From the NCBI RefSeq assembly GCF_000311785.1, contig NZ_HE978540.1, positions 62,001 to 126,000 of the forward strand: a stretch of DNA of 64,000 bases, written 5' to 3'. This DNA is from Brevibacillus massiliensis (GTDB lineage Bacteria; Bacillota; Bacilli; Brevibacillales; Brevibacillaceae). Below the pieces are notes generated by a model that had not been told where the DNA came from, searched no databases, and saw only the letters and a list, made by a program, of their open reading frames with translations. Both the position numbers and the translations under genes were made by a program. This document shows positions 25,454 to 34,311 of the stretch, piece by piece; the stretch's first letter is position 1, and each line of letters begins with the position of its first letter.

Positions 25454-26647
25454 TTACGCCTGGAAGACTTTCCTGATCCGTTCCATCGCCCAATCCAGCT
25501 CCTCCCGGGAAATGACCAGCGGCGGAGCAAAGCGGATGGTCGTTTCATGCGTCTCCTTACACAACAAGCCAAGCTCTTTCAACCGCTCGCAGTACGGTCT
25601 GGCGGACATGGTCAGTTCTACGCCGATAAACAGTCCTCTGCCCCGCACTTCGCGAATCGCGGGGTGCTGGATCTCCTTCAGCCTCTCGATGAAATAGCCG
25701 CCCAACTCCAGGGAACGGGCGACCAGGCCCTCTTCTTCGATGACATCGAGCGCTGCCACGGCGACAGCGCAGCCCAATGGGTTGCCGCCAAATGTGGAAC
25801 CGTGCGAGCCCGGCTCAAACACCCCGAGTATCTCCTTGTCTGCCGCGACCGCTGATATCGGGAATACGCCTCCCCCCAGCGCTTTCCCCATAATGTACAT
25901 GTCTGGTGTGACATCCTCCCACTCACTGGCAAAAAGCTTCCCGGTGCGCCCAAAACCGGTCTGGATTTCATCGGCGACGAACAGGACGTTGTTCGCCCTG
26001 CAGACTTCCTCTGCCACCTTGAGGTACCCTTCCGGCGGGATGATGATGCCGGCTTCGCCCTGGATCGGCTCGATGACCAATGCGGCGGTATTGGGCGTAA
26101 TTGCCTTCTTCAACGCCTCGATATCCCCGTATGGAATAATCGTGAAGCCCGGCGTAAAAGGCCCAAACCCGCGCCTGTATTCGTCGGCGGAGGAGAACGA
26201 GGTGATCGTCACGGTTCGGCCGTGAAAATTGCCCTCGCAGACGATGATGTCCGCCTGGTTATCCGGAACCTTCTTCACATCGTACGCCCAGCGCCTGATC
26301 GCTTTCAGCGCCGTTTCCACCGCTTCGGCACCGGTGTTCATCGGCAAAATCATTTCTTTTCCCGTCAGCTTCGCCAGCTTCTCGTAAAACAGCCCCAGCT
26401 GATCGCTGTAAAACGCCCGCGAGGTGAGCGTTACCTTGTCCGCCTGGTCTTTCAGCGCCTGGATGATCTTCGGATGGCGATGCCCCTGGTTTAGCGCGGA
26501 GTAAGCACTCAGCATGTCCATGTACCTGTTGCCTTCCGGATCTTCCACCCAGACACCCTCTGCCCGTGATATGACAATCGGCAGCGGATGGTAGTTGCGG
26601 GCCCCATACCGCTCCGTCTGTTCAATGACTGTTTTGGTTGTGCTCAT
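25454..26647 (-). CDS. rocD: Ornithine aminotransferase
   Basis: PLP enzyme that converts ornithine plus 2-oxoglutarate to glutamate semialdehyde plus glutamate in arginine catabolism. It has 397 residues. Hallmarks are [12 protein letters not shown] (cofactor phosphate loop), [28 protein letters not shown] and the lysine region [14 protein letters not shown]. The ATG at 26647 follows AAGAGGAGG. It has a sigma-54-type promoter upstream and lies divergently from a RocR-type activator, the same logic as rocDEF control in Bacillus subtilis. Confidence 0.96.
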   Translation of the reverse strand: MSTTKTVIEQTERYGARNYHPLPIVISRAEGVWVEDPEGNRYMDMLSAYSALNQGHRHPKIIQALKDQADKVTLTSRAFYSDQLGLFYEKLAKLTGKEMILPMNTGAEAVETALKAIRRWAYDVKKVPDNQADIIVCEGNFHGRTVTITSFSSADEYRRGFGPFTPGFTIIPYGDIEALKKAITPNTAALVIEPIQGEAGIIIPPEGYLKVAEEVCRANNVLFVADEIQTGFGRTGKLFASEWEDVTPDMYIMGKALGGGVFPISAVAADKEILGVFEPGSHGSTFGGNPLGCAVAVAALDVIEEEGLVARSLELGGYFIERLKEIQHPAIREVRGRGLFIGVELTMSARPYCERLKELGLLCKETHETTIRFAPPLVISREELDWAMERIRKVFQA

Positions 26648-26686
26648 GTCCCTGCCTCCTCTTGATTGCTGCATGCTATTCTTCCT

Positions 26687-26703
26687 TTCAAGAATGGTGC
26701 CAA
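26687..26703 (-). promoter_or_regulatory. Sigma-54 (SigL) promoter of rocD
   Basis: On the minus strand TTGGCACCATTCTTGAA matches the -24/-12 consensus (TGGCAC, five bases, TTGxA), 40 bp upstream of the rocD start. It has GG but not GC at the -12 position, so the match is good rather than perfect. A RocR-type activator is encoded divergently. Confidence 0.75.
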
Positions 26704-26746
26704 CTTATCAAGAGCGATTAGACAGGGAAAACCTGTTTGCAGGATG

Positions 26747-26763
26747 TGCAAAATGATTTGGCA
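26747..26763. promoter_or_regulatory. Candidate RocR upstream activating site
   Basis: TGCAAAATGATTTGGCA is a 17-bp near-palindrome with one mismatch per arm pair. It lies about 45 bp upstream of the rocD -24 element and between rocD and rocR. Position and symmetry fit an enhancer for the sigma-54 activator. A second weaker dyad (ACAGG/CCTGT) lies at 26722-26736. Confidence 0.5.
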
Positions 26764-26798
26764 TCGCCAATTATTTCGGCAGTCATCCGCAAAAAGAA

Positions 26799-26826
26799 TT
26801 GGCACCCCGTCCGGATATGGTACAAT
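26799..26826 (+). promoter_or_regulatory. Sigma-A promoter of rocR
   Basis: TTGGCA at 26799-26804 and TACAAT at 26821-26826 with a 16-base spacer, about 30 bp upstream of the rocR start codon. Confidence 0.65.
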
Positions 26827-26857
26827 GAATCCAAAGCGAGAAAGGCTGGGGAGAGAG

Positions 26858-28276
26858 ATGAAAAGCAGCAGCCGTACACGAGAGCTTCTGACCATCTACG
26901 AGCAGATTCTCGACGAAATCAACGAAGGCGTTCATGTCATCGACGAAGACGGCAATTCAATCATCTACAACCGCAAGATGACCGAGCTGGAGGCGATGGA
27001 AAAAGACCGCGTCGTGGGAAAAAAGCTGTCAGACGTCTTCCACTTTCCCGGCGGACAGGAGAGCACGCTGCTTCAGGCCCTTCGCATGGGGAAAAGTATC
27101 CGCAACGTCAGGCAAACCTACTACAACGACAGCGGAAAGGAAATCACGACGATCAACAACACCTATCCGCTGTTTGCAGACGGCCGAATCGTCGGAGCAG
27201 TGGAGATCGCCAGCGACGTCACGAAAATGGAGCGGCTGATCCGGGAAAATCTCGCCATGGAGAGATCCTCCACCCAATACACCTTTGACGCGATCATCGG
27301 CGAGAGCACCGCGATCCGGGAGGTGATCGAACACGCAAAACGCTCCGCCCGCACCTCTTCCTCCGTCCTCATCGTCGGAGAGACAGGTGTTGGCAAGGAG
27401 TTGTTCGTGCAAAGCATTCACAATGCCAGCGCCCGGGCCAATGGCCCGTTTATCTCCCAAAACTGCGCCGCGCTGCCGGAGGCCTTGATTGAGGGGTTGC
27501 TGTTCGGAACGTCGCGGGGAGCGTTTACCGGCGCCATCGAGCGACCGGGACTCTTTGAGCAGGCCGACGGGGGGACGCTGTTTTTGGATGAAATCAACTC
27601 GCTCGGCCTGCCCCTTCAGGCGAAGCTGCTGCGGGCCCTGCAGGATAAGACGATTCGCCGGATCGGGGATACCAGGGACAGGGCAATTGATGTCCGCATC
27701 ATCGCAGCGATGAATGAAGACCCGATCGAAGCGGTCGCCAACCACCGGCTGCGCAAAGACTTGTATTACCGGCTGGGCGTCGTCACGCTGTTCATTCCGC
27801 CGCTCCGGGACCGGAGGGAGGATCTGCTGCCGCTTGCCGAGCATTTTATCCAGCGCTGCAACAAGCTCTTTCAGATGGAGGTGGCCGGGATCTCCGATGA
27901 GGTGCTGCAGTTCTTTTACCGCCACGACTGGCCGGGAAATGTGCGGGAATTGCAGCACCTGATCGAGGGAGCGATGAATCTGATGGCAAGTGAGACGCTC
28001 ATCCGTTTCGACCACCTGCCGCTCCACCACATCCGCCGCAAAACATGGGCCGCGGGCTCTCCGCTCGCTGAAGGCATGCCCCCTTCGGAAGCCGGATTGG
28101 CCGATCCACCCCTGCCGTTAAAAGAGAAGCTGGAAGAGCTGGAACGGCAGTACATCGAGGCGATGCTGGCGCGGCACAGCGGAAATGTATCACGTGCGGC
28201 CAGCGAGCTGGGAATCAGCCGGCAAAGCTTGCAGTACCGGCTTCGCAAATTGGGCCTCAAACGAAACATGCCTTGA
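26858..28276 (+). CDS. rocR: RocR-type sigma-54-dependent activator of arginine catabolism
   Basis: A 472-residue enhancer-binding protein. An N-terminal PAS domain (about 10-120, GVHVIDEDGNSIIYNRKMTELE) is followed by a AAA+ domain with Walker A GETGVGKE, the sigma-54 contact loop RGAFTGA, and Walker B GGTLFLDEIN. The C-terminal Fis-type HTH reads GNVSRAASELGISRQSLQYRLRKLGL. I use the ATG at 26858 (GGGGAG upstream); the frame extends to 26666, but that part lies across the promoter region. Divergent orientation to rocD supports the RocR call. It responds to ornithine or arginine in the known system. Confidence 0.9.
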   Translation: MKSSSRTRELLTIYEQILDEINEGVHVIDEDGNSIIYNRKMTELEAMEKDRVVGKKLSDVFHFPGGQESTLLQALRMGKSIRNVRQTYYNDSGKEITTINNTYPLFADGRIVGAVEIASDVTKMERLIRENLAMERSSTQYTFDAIIGESTAIREVIEHAKRSARTSSSVLIVGETGVGKELFVQSIHNASARANGPFISQNCAALPEALIEGLLFGTSRGAFTGAIERPGLFEQADGGTLFLDEINSLGLPLQAKLLRALQDKTIRRIGDTRDRAIDVRIIAAMNEDPIEAVANHRLRKDLYYRLGVVTLFIPPLRDRREDLLPLAEHFIQRCNKLFQMEVAGISDEVLQFFYRHDWPGNVRELQHLIEGAMNLMASETLIRFDHLPLHHIRRKTWAAGSPLAEGMPPSEAGLADPPLPLKEKLEELERQYIEAMLARHSGNVSRAASELGISRQSLQYRLRKLGLKRNMP

Positions 28277-28283
28277 TCAACAG

Positions 28284-28333
28284 CAAGCGGCAGCCCAGAA
28301 TCGTGAAATTCGGGACTGCCGCTTGTTCATTTT
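28284..28333 (+). terminator. Terminator between rocR and hmp
   Basis: CAAGCGGCAG pairs with CTGCCGCTTG and an inner AGAAT/ATTCG region extends it. TTCATTTT follows on plus. It lies between the convergent rocR and hmp stops. Confidence 0.8.
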
Positions 28334-28352
28334 ATGAGAGGCCGGATTGCTC

Positions 28353-29585
28353 TCAAGCGATCGTCTGGTCTTCCAGACTGCCGGCCGGGCCGAAGAATTC
28401 AAAATGGATCTGCTCCTGGGGAACCTCCCATTCCTTGAGCGCCCGGTAGACCGCTTTCATGAACGGAATCGGGCCGCAGAAGTAAAAATCGGCCTTGTTT
28501 GAGGGCAAGATTGACTTCAGCCAAGGCAAATCGACAAACCCTTGCTTGTCGAAATTGCGCTTCAGCAGATCTTCCGCACTCGGCGCCGAATAGCATGTGT
28601 AAGACGTCACTTGGCTGTTGTTTTCGACGAGTTTTGCGACGTGCTCTTTCATCGCGTGTGTGCTGCTGCCCGTTGCGGCCTGGATAAAGGTGACCTTCCT
28701 GCCTGGATAGCGTTCCACGAGCGAATTCAGCATGCTCATCAGCGGGGTGAAGCCGACGCCGCCAGCAAGCAGCACCACCGGCAGATCCCCGGCTGTGTTC
28801 AATACGAAATCGCCGGCAGGGGCACTGATTTCCAGTACATCCCCTTCCTTGACCTGGGAATGGAGATAGCTGGAGACGACTCCCTTCGGCCGCTGGTCCG
28901 CAGCGTCTTCGCGCTTGACGCTGATCCGGTAGTACCCTTTTCCCGGGCTGTCGGACAAACTGTACTGCCGCAGGTGGGTATTCTTCTCGCCGGGAATCTC
29001 CGCTTTGACGGTGATATACTGTCCCGGCAGGTAATCGGCGATCTCTCCGCCATCTTCCGGCGTAAGGTAAAAGGATGTGATCACATCACTTTCCTTTACC
29101 TTTTGCGCTACCGTAAAGCTGCGCCAGCCTTCCCAGCCGCCCCGCTGCTCCCGGGCCTCTTTGTACATCCCGGCCTCGACGCTGATGAAAGCGTCAGCGA
29201 TCACGCCGTACGCCTCCGCCCAGGCCTGGATGATCTCATCCGTAACCGCATCGCCGAGCACATCCTTGATCGCAGCCAGCAGATTTTCACCGACGATCGG
29301 ATAGTGTTCCGGCTTGATGCCCAAGCTGCGGTGCTTGTGGCCGATTTGCTCCACCACCGGCATGATGGCGCCGAGATTATCGATATGCGCGGCTGCAGCG
29401 TAGACGGCGTTGGCCAGTGCTGTCTGCTGGCGCCCCTGTTTTTGATTGGCATGGTTGAAGATGTTCAACAGCTCTGGATGCTGGGCAAACAGCCGCTGGT
29501 AAAAACGGGTTGTAATGGCCTTTCCGTGAGTTTCCAGTACAGGTACGGTCGATTTCACCACTTCTATCGTCTTCGGGCTTAACAT
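28353..29585 (-). CDS. hmp: Flavohemoprotein (nitric oxide dioxygenase)
   Basis: Oxidises nitric oxide to nitrate using NADPH, FAD and heme, protecting against nitrosative stress. It has 410 residues. The globin domain (1-140) includes FNHANQK and the proximal-histidine region IGHKHRSLGI. The FAD domain (150-255) has LRQYSLSD and KGVVSSYLH, and the NAD domain has LLAGGVGFTPLMSML and FYFCGPIPFM. Length and motif order are standard. A short palindrome in the leader may be regulatory. Confidence 0.96.
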   Translation of the reverse strand: MLSPKTIEVVKSTVPVLETHGKAITTRFYQRLFAQHPELLNIFNHANQKQGRQQTALANAVYAAAAHIDNLGAIMPVVEQIGHKHRSLGIKPEHYPIVGENLLAAIKDVLGDAVTDEIIQAWAEAYGVIADAFISVEAGMYKEAREQRGGWEGWRSFTVAQKVKESDVITSFYLTPEDGGEIADYLPGQYITVKAEIPGEKNTHLRQYSLSDSPGKGYYRISVKREDAADQRPKGVVSSYLHSQVKEGDVLEISAPAGDFVLNTAGDLPVVLLAGGVGFTPLMSMLNSLVERYPGRKVTFIQAATGSSTHAMKEHVAKLVENNSQVTSYTCYSAPSAEDLLKRNFDKQGFVDLPWLKSILPSNKADFYFCGPIPFMKAVYRALKEWEVPQEQIHFEFFGPAGSLEDQTIA

Positions 29586-29599
29586 CTCTATCCCTCTTT

Positions 29600-29620
29600 C
29601 CTGTGGATTTCATTCACAGG
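29600..29620. promoter_or_regulatory. Palindrome in the hmp leader
   Basis: CCTGTG and CACAGG flank nine bases, 15 bp upstream of the hmp start, just downstream of a TATACT -10-like box. A second dyad, CTTTGTGACAAAG, lies at 29683-29695 and overlaps the stop of the dehydratase gene. Either could bind a redox or nitric oxide regulator; neither matches the NsrR consensus I know. Confidence 0.35.
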
Positions 29621-29694
29621 TTTCAGTATAGACCGGTTTGCCATGCCGCACTGTTATTACAATCACACGAAAAATTGCGGCTTTGTGACAAAGC

Positions 29695-30648
29695 TCATTC
29701 TCCGCTGATCATCCTCGCGGCCTGTTCCAAGTCGACATTGCCCCCGGAGATGACGGTTACCACCCTTTTTCCAGCAAAAGGAAGATTCCCGAACATCGCT
29801 GCCGCCACCGTCGTCGCGCTGGACGGCTCGATCATTTGCTTCATCCGTTCCAGTACAAAGCAAAAGGCCTGGCGGATTTCCTCCTCGCTGACCAAAACGA
29901 TGTCATCGATGTACTTCATCACGATCGGGAAGGTCAGATCACCCGGCTGGCTCGTCCGCAGCCCGTCCGCGATTGTCGAAGAGGCGGGAATTGAGGTGAT
30001 CTGGCCGCGCTGGCGGGACAGATACGTATCATTGGCCAGAGCCGGTTCGACGCCGATCACCTGAATCCGCGGACTGCTCTCCTTGATGGCGGTCAAAATC
30101 CCCGAGACCAGGCCTCCTCCCCCAATCGGCACGACGACGACATCGACGTCGCCCAATTGCTCCAAAATCTCCAGTCCAATCGTACCTTGCCCGGCGATGA
30201 TGAACGGATCGTCATAGGGCGGGATGTACACGCCGCCTTCCTGAAGCGCGATTTCTCTTGCCCGCGGGATGCGCTCCGCCGATGTCGTTCCGCACGTCTC
30301 CACCTTGCCGTTGTAGGCTTTGATGGCATTTACCTTGCAAAGAGTGGCGTCTTCGGGAACGACGATCGTCGCGGGAATCCCCAATCGATTAGCGGTATAA
30401 GCCACCGCCTGGCCGTGATTGCCGGAGGATGCCGCGGTCACGTACTTCGCCCCCTCCGCAGCTGCTTGCTTCACCTTGTTGGCCGCTCCGCGGATTTTGA
30501 ACGACCCGGTTTTCTGCAAGTGCTCTGCCTTGAGGATTACCTGATTGCCGCACACGCGCGAAAGCTGCTCCGACTGCATCATGGGCGTGACGCAAGCGAT
30601 ATCGGCAATGCTCTGCTTGGCGGCTTGAATGTCCTGCAATGTGATCAT
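29695..30648 (-). CDS. PLP-dependent threonine/serine dehydratase-like enzyme
   Basis: A 317-residue fold-type II PLP enzyme without a regulatory ACT domain, like catabolic threonine dehydratases and serine racemases. The PLP lysine is in KTGSFKIRGAANK. Other motifs are SSGNHGQAVAYTA, the phosphate loop GGGGLVSGI, and the C-terminal SGGNVDLEQ. It would deaminate threonine to 2-oxobutyrate or serine to pyruvate. The ATG at 30648 follows AAAGGAGCG; the frame open to 31014 is antisense to deoD. It is divergent from deoD. Confidence 0.88.
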   Translation of the reverse strand: MITLQDIQAAKQSIADIACVTPMMQSEQLSRVCGNQVILKAEHLQKTGSFKIRGAANKVKQAAAEGAKYVTAASSGNHGQAVAYTANRLGIPATIVVPEDATLCKVNAIKAYNGKVETCGTTSAERIPRAREIALQEGGVYIPPYDDPFIIAGQGTIGLEILEQLGDVDVVVVPIGGGGLVSGILTAIKESSPRIQVIGVEPALANDTYLSRQRGQITSIPASSTIADGLRTSQPGDLTFPIVMKYIDDIVLVSEEEIRQAFCFVLERMKQMIEPSSATTVAAAMFGNLPFAGKRVVTVISGGNVDLEQAARMISGE

Positions 30649-30719
30649 GGGCTGACGCTCCTTTTTCTTTGACTTGTATGAAAGAGTATTGGCCAACAAA
30701 AGCTCGTTTCCCTGCCGCG

Positions 30720-30747
30720 TTGAACTCGAACAGCAACGTGGTATAAT
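30720..30747 (+). promoter_or_regulatory. Sigma-A promoter of deoD
   Basis: TTGAAC at 30720-30725, a 16-base spacer and a consensus TATAAT at 30742-30747, 33 bp ahead of the deoD start. Confidence 0.75.
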
Positions 30748-30780
30748 ACAACAGAACGTGAAACAGGAGGGATTTATTCG

Positions 30781-31491
30781 ATGAGTGTACATATTGCTGC
30801 CAAGGAAGGCGAGATTGCCGAATCCATCCTCTTGCCGGGCGATCCGCTGCGGGCAAAACACATTGCCGAGACGTTTTTGGAGGATGCCGTCTGCTACAAC
30901 AACGTGCGCGGAATGCTTGGCTTTACGGGAACGTACAAGGGCAAGCGGGTCTCTGTTCAGGGAACGGGGATGGGGATCCCGTCGATATCGATCTATGCCC
31001 AGGAATTGATGCAAGAATACGGCGTAAAGAATTTGATCCGGGTGGGAACGTGCGGAGCCATCCAGCAGGATGTCAAGGTGCGGGATGTCATCCTGGCGAT
31101 GAGCGCCTCCACCGATTCGGCCGTCAACAAAATCCGCTTTAACGGGATTGACTTTGCCCCGACCGCTGACTTTGACTTGCTAAAAAAGGCGTACGATCTT
31201 GCGGCCGCAGCGGGCATGCCGGTAAAGGTGGGGCCTGTCTTTACCAGCGACACCTTTTACAACGAGGATACAGCCGGACAGCGGCTGCTTGCAGCTTATC
31301 AGATTCTGGCCATCGAGATGGAGACAGCCGCACTTTACACGCTCGCAGCCAAGTTTCACGCCAAGGCCCTGTCCATCTTAACGGTCAGCGACCACATCCT
31401 GACAGGTGAAGCGACGTCGTCGGAAGAACGCCAGTTGACCTTTAACGACATGGTGAAAGTGGCTCTGGAAACCGCCATTGCCGCTGAATAA
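30781..31491 (+). CDS. deoD: Purine nucleoside phosphorylase DeoD type
   Basis: Hexameric enzyme that splits purine (deoxy)nucleosides with phosphate for purine salvage. It has 236 residues with [19 protein letters not shown] (phosphate and ribose binding), [37 protein letters not shown] and LTVSDHI. The ribosome binding site AACAGGAGGG sits at standard spacing. It is divergent from the dehydratase gene and probably monocistronic. Confidence 0.97.
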   Translation: MSVHIAAKEGEIAESILLPGDPLRAKHIAETFLEDAVCYNNVRGMLGFTGTYKGKRVSVQGTGMGIPSISIYAQELMQEYGVKNLIRVGTCGAIQQDVKVRDVILAMSASTDSAVNKIRFNGIDFAPTADFDLLKKAYDLAAAAGMPVKVGPVFTSDTFYNEDTAGQRLLAAYQILAIEMETAALYTLAAKFHAKALSILTVSDHILTGEATSSEERQLTFNDMVKVALETAIAAE

Positions 31492-31512
31492 TCCTGCACA
31501 AAGCAGACGATG

Positions 31513-31548
31513 CACCCATTCTACCTCTTCAGACTGGGTGTTAGTTTT
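31513..31548 (+). terminator. Probable deoD terminator
   Basis: CACCCA at 31513-31518 pairs with TGGGTG at 31535-31540 and is followed by TTAGTTTTAT. A second, stronger dyad with no clear T-run lies at 31606-31653. Confidence 0.5.
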
Positions 31549-31605
31549 ATCATTCATCTCACCACCCAAAGAGGCGGGAGTTTTCTGCGAAAATTCGATA
31601 AATTA

Positions 31606-31653
31606 GCGCAAAACAGTCCTCATCCTTTCCACAAGGCAGGGACTGTTTTGCGC
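31606..31653. repeat. 14-bp inverted repeat between deoD and nicF
   Basis: GCGCAAAACAGTCC (31606-31619) and its exact complement (31640-31653) enclose 20 bases. It lies between convergent genes, 63 bases beyond the nicF stop. Neither strand has a strong T-run after the stem, so it may act as an RNA 3'-end stabiliser for the nic operon. Confidence 0.6.
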
Positions 31654-31716
31654 TTGCACTGCGGTCTTATTCACTTTTTTTGAAGATCTGAAGACCTTCT
31701 GCGGCAGGTTATCTCT

Positions 31717-32367
31717 CTAGGAAATCGTCGTATACGAATGAATGTCTTTGATTAGCTCGCTGGCGTTTAGCACATCAGCATATTTTTGTTCCATGTCAAA
31801 CAAGCTTTGGTCGTGCGAAGCGAGGGAACGATCGCCAACGGCGTCCTTTACGACTATCGGACGATACCCGTATTGGAGCGCATCAACCACTGTCGCCCGT
31901 ACGCATCCGCTGGTCGTGCATCCGGTCACAATCACCGTATCGATTCCGTTGACGTTCAAGCGGGAAATCAAATCCGTCCCGAAAAAAGCGGAAGCATACT
32001 TTTTGTTGAGGATGATGTCCCCTTTTTTGTAATGGAGCCGCGGATCCAACTGTACAGCATCCGTTCCGAATTTTAAGGTTTTTAAGCCTCCCATTTTTTT
32101 CAACCAGATTCCAGAATCCCCCATATTTTCTTCGTATGCGATTGTAGTGAATATGACGGGCAAGTTTTTTTCGTGAACCGCAGTCAGCAATCGATTGATG
32201 ACTTCAATCTGCCGGGATAAATCTGCCCCGAGAGGCATTGCCGGATCCGTAAAGCCTTTGATGACATCAACCACGAGGAAACAAGGCTTGTTCCCAATAC
32301 CTAGCGGTTGCCCAAAACCCCTTTCGCGAAAATGATGCAAATCATTTTGCCACTGATTGTTGTCCAT
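31717..32367 (-). CDS. nicF: Maleamate amidohydrolase (NicF-like cysteine hydrolase)
   Basis: A 216-residue isochorismatase-fold amidase. The catalytic triad is present: Asp34 in FLVVDVIKGFTDP, Lys122 in NKKYASAFFGT and Cys155 in TTSGCVRATVVDAL. The KYASAFFGT and TSGCVR blocks closely match the NicF/N-carbamoylsarcosine amidase branch. In the nicotinate route NicF converts maleamate to maleate and ammonia. It is the last gene of the nic cluster, 60 bases after nicE. The ATG at 32367 follows TTGGAGGAAACAC. The pathway role rests on the neighbours as well as on sequence. Confidence 0.87.
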   Translation of the reverse strand: MDNNQWQNDLHHFRERGFGQPLGIGNKPCFLVVDVIKGFTDPAMPLGADLSRQIEVINRLLTAVHEKNLPVIFTTIAYEENMGDSGIWLKKMGGLKTLKFGTDAVQLDPRLHYKKGDIILNKKYASAFFGTDLISRLNVNGIDTVIVTGCTTSGCVRATVVDALQYGYRPIVVKDAVGDRSLASHDQSLFDMEQKYADVLNASELIKDIHSYTTIS

Positions 32368-32427
32368 GTGTTTCCTCCAATTACCAAAATTCTTGTTCAC
32401 TTCCTCTTATTCGCGCTGCTGGGCAGC

Positions 32428-33177
32428 TCAATAACTGCCAGATAAAAGGGCCCCCGCATCAGGCACAATCGGTTTCAACCCCAGCGTCCTGAGGATTTGA
32501 TAGACTGTTGCCGTTGCTGCGGTTAGAACCGGTTTGCCCAACCTGTTTTCAACCTCCTGTACAGCCGGAAGTGACGGCATCTGAACACATGCTGAAAGCA
32601 CCACAGCATCCGCTTCCTGCACATTTAATTGTTCGGAAATCGAGATTAAATTCATCGGGTCCAGTCTGCCTACTGCAAGATTGTCGGGAACCTCCAGACT
32701 GATAGAGTCAACCACCTTGATACCGTAGGACTGAATATAGTCGATGACCATGCCGGTAAGCGGCTTCATATACGGGGCGATCAAAGCGATTTTTTTTGCG
32801 CCCATTGTCTGAATGCCCTGAATCAACGCCCCGGCACTGCTGACTGCGGGAATGTCAACCCCTGTGTCCTTCGCCGCCGCTGACAATTTCTCTTCCGAGA
32901 CAGAATGATAGCCAGGTCCATTGCACATGATCGCAACCAGACAGGCATATGCCAAGACATCGCACCTCGCATCTGCCAGTTCGACAGCGCAGCGGATGCT
33001 GTCATTGTCCATTTTGATCAATTCTTCCTTGGTCACATGCTGCATCCGCATGCGGCTAGAGTGAAAGGTAAATGTATCTTGTGCCAACCGTGAACGGGAT
33101 CTGAGCATTTCAGGAATCTCTGTTTCCATCGTTGTATTGGAACTGGGCACGATCAGCCCTATCCGAAAACTATTCAA
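32428..33177 (-). CDS. nicE: Maleate cis-trans isomerase (NicE)
   Basis: Asp/Glu racemase-fold enzyme that turns maleate into fumarate. The N-terminus MNSFRIGLIVPSSNTTMETE, the FTFHSSRMRM block and the two catalytic cysteines (Cys79 in YACLVAIM and Cys197 in LSACVQMPSLPAV) are family hallmarks, as is the closing GALLSGSY. I place the start at a TTG (33177) eight bases after AAGGAG, which reproduces the family N-terminus. Longer frames to 33201 or 33249 lack ribosome binding sites. It lies between nicX and nicF and gives the last step into the TCA cycle. Confidence 0.92.
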   Translation of the reverse strand: MNSFRIGLIVPSSNTTMETEIPEMLRSRSRLAQDTFTFHSSRMRMQHVTKEELIKMDNDSIRCAVELADARCDVLAYACLVAIMCNGPGYHSVSEEKLSAAAKDTGVDIPAVSSAGALIQGIQTMGAKKIALIAPYMKPLTGMVIDYIQSYGIKVVDSISLEVPDNLAVGRLDPMNLISISEQLNVQEADAVVLSACVQMPSLPAVQEVENRLGKPVLTAATATVYQILRTLGLKPIVPDAGALLSGSY

Positions 33178-33252
33178 ACTGTCCCACTCCTTTTTCAACA
33201 TGTTTGCCTTGCCGTACGTCATTGTGCCACTGCGAAACACAACCGACAAAAA

Positions 33253-34278
33253 TCATACCGGTTTCATTTCTTCGATCACGACGTCCCCATCCTTTACGAT
33301 GAGTTTGCCGTCCAGGTACAACGTGCAGTCTTTCAGGGGAATATCAAGATGGCATTTGGTATCATTGGTTCCGCCCAGTTCTGTATTTGGGCCTAACGAA
33401 AACAAGACATTTCCGTAAAAAGAGCGTCCGTCCATGCCAAACACGTTGCTGTCCAAGGCCAAACTGTGCCACTTGGCACGTTCATTCAGCCCCCAGCCGA
33501 TATGGGATATCGCGTAGGCCCGGGGATCCTGGAAACTTTCCATGTATTCCCTCATCAACATGGCGTCAAACCCGCCTTCAATCGTCGTGACCAAACCGTC
33601 TTTTATTGTGAGCGTTACCGGCTCCTGCACATACCTGTTAAACGGGAAGAGAATATCCCCGCGATCAAGAACAACTACTCCTTCCACGCCTCCGTCATTT
33701 GGCGTGCCTGCCGAAAATCCGCTTGGCAGATGATCCCATCTGCCCGGTTCATCGGCAAATCCGTATTCGACCAGGATGGGATACTGTCCCAACTGGTACG
33801 TTACATCCGTGCCAGCCTTGTTCGTAAATCTCAATTCTTTTGCCTTTTTTAATAAATCGGCAGCAAACAGCACCCTTTGCTTGTCGCTTGGTTTGGGGAA
33901 CATTCTTTTAATGACTTCAAACGGTTCAACAACCAACAAAATTCTTTTCCCTTCATTCTGCAGTTCCAACTGTTCCTTGGAGAACAACAACAAGACCAGA
34001 TCGATAATCAAATCCGCTTTTTTCAGCATTTCAACCGCTGCCCGGTTGTCTGTAAGCGGGGTAATTCCAAACGAACCCGAAATCCCCCGATTGGCGGGTG
34101 GAATGTTCAATTCAAATGTGTTCGCTCCGATCATTTTGGCTGCTTCCATAAAAGCTTTGGCATAATCTTTCAGAACTTCCCCTGACGTCAGCACAGCCAT
34201 CGTTTCGGTTGGCTTCAACTGGCAGAGTTCCAATTCCATTTTGAACAGTTCTACCATTTCGTTAAAATTTGTACTCAT
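33253..34278 (-). CDS. nicX: 2,5-dihydroxypyridine 5,6-dioxygenase (NicX)
   Basis: An iron-dependent ring-cleaving enzyme that opens 2,5-dihydroxypyridine to N-formylmaleamate. It has 341 residues. The fold is related to M29 aminopeptidases, but the diagnostic segments are those of NicX: GQYPILVEYGFADEPGRWDH, the iron-site region ISHIGWGLNERAKW, FYGNVLFSLGPNTELGG and KCHLDIPLKDC. The start ATG follows GAGGAGATGAAAGC. It sits between the importer genes and nicE. A generic aminopeptidase label is possible in databases but fits the context worse. Confidence 0.9.
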   Translation of the reverse strand: MSTNFNEMVELFKMELELCQLKPTETMAVLTSGEVLKDYAKAFMEAAKMIGANTFELNIPPANRGISGSFGITPLTDNRAAVEMLKKADLIIDLVLLLFSKEQLELQNEGKRILLVVEPFEVIKRMFPKPSDKQRVLFAADLLKKAKELRFTNKAGTDVTYQLGQYPILVEYGFADEPGRWDHLPSGFSAGTPNDGGVEGVVVLDRGDILFPFNRYVQEPVTLTIKDGLVTTIEGGFDAMLMREYMESFQDPRAYAISHIGWGLNERAKWHSLALDSNVFGMDGRSFYGNVLFSLGPNTELGGTNDTKCHLDIPLKDCTLYLDGKLIVKDGDVVIEEMKPV

Positions 34279-34311
34279 GCTTTCATCTCCTCATTCCCAT
34301 TTTTCTCAATC

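Noticed and set aside
26666-26857. N-terminal extension of RocR
   Set aside because: It covers the rocD and rocR promoters and the candidate enhancer; ATG 26858 has the ribosome binding site and the family N-terminus.
33253-34278. Annotation as a leucyl aminopeptidase (M29)
   Set aside because: The fold is related, but the GRWDH, ISHIGWGL and CHLDIPL blocks and the nic neighbours fit the dioxygenase NicX better.
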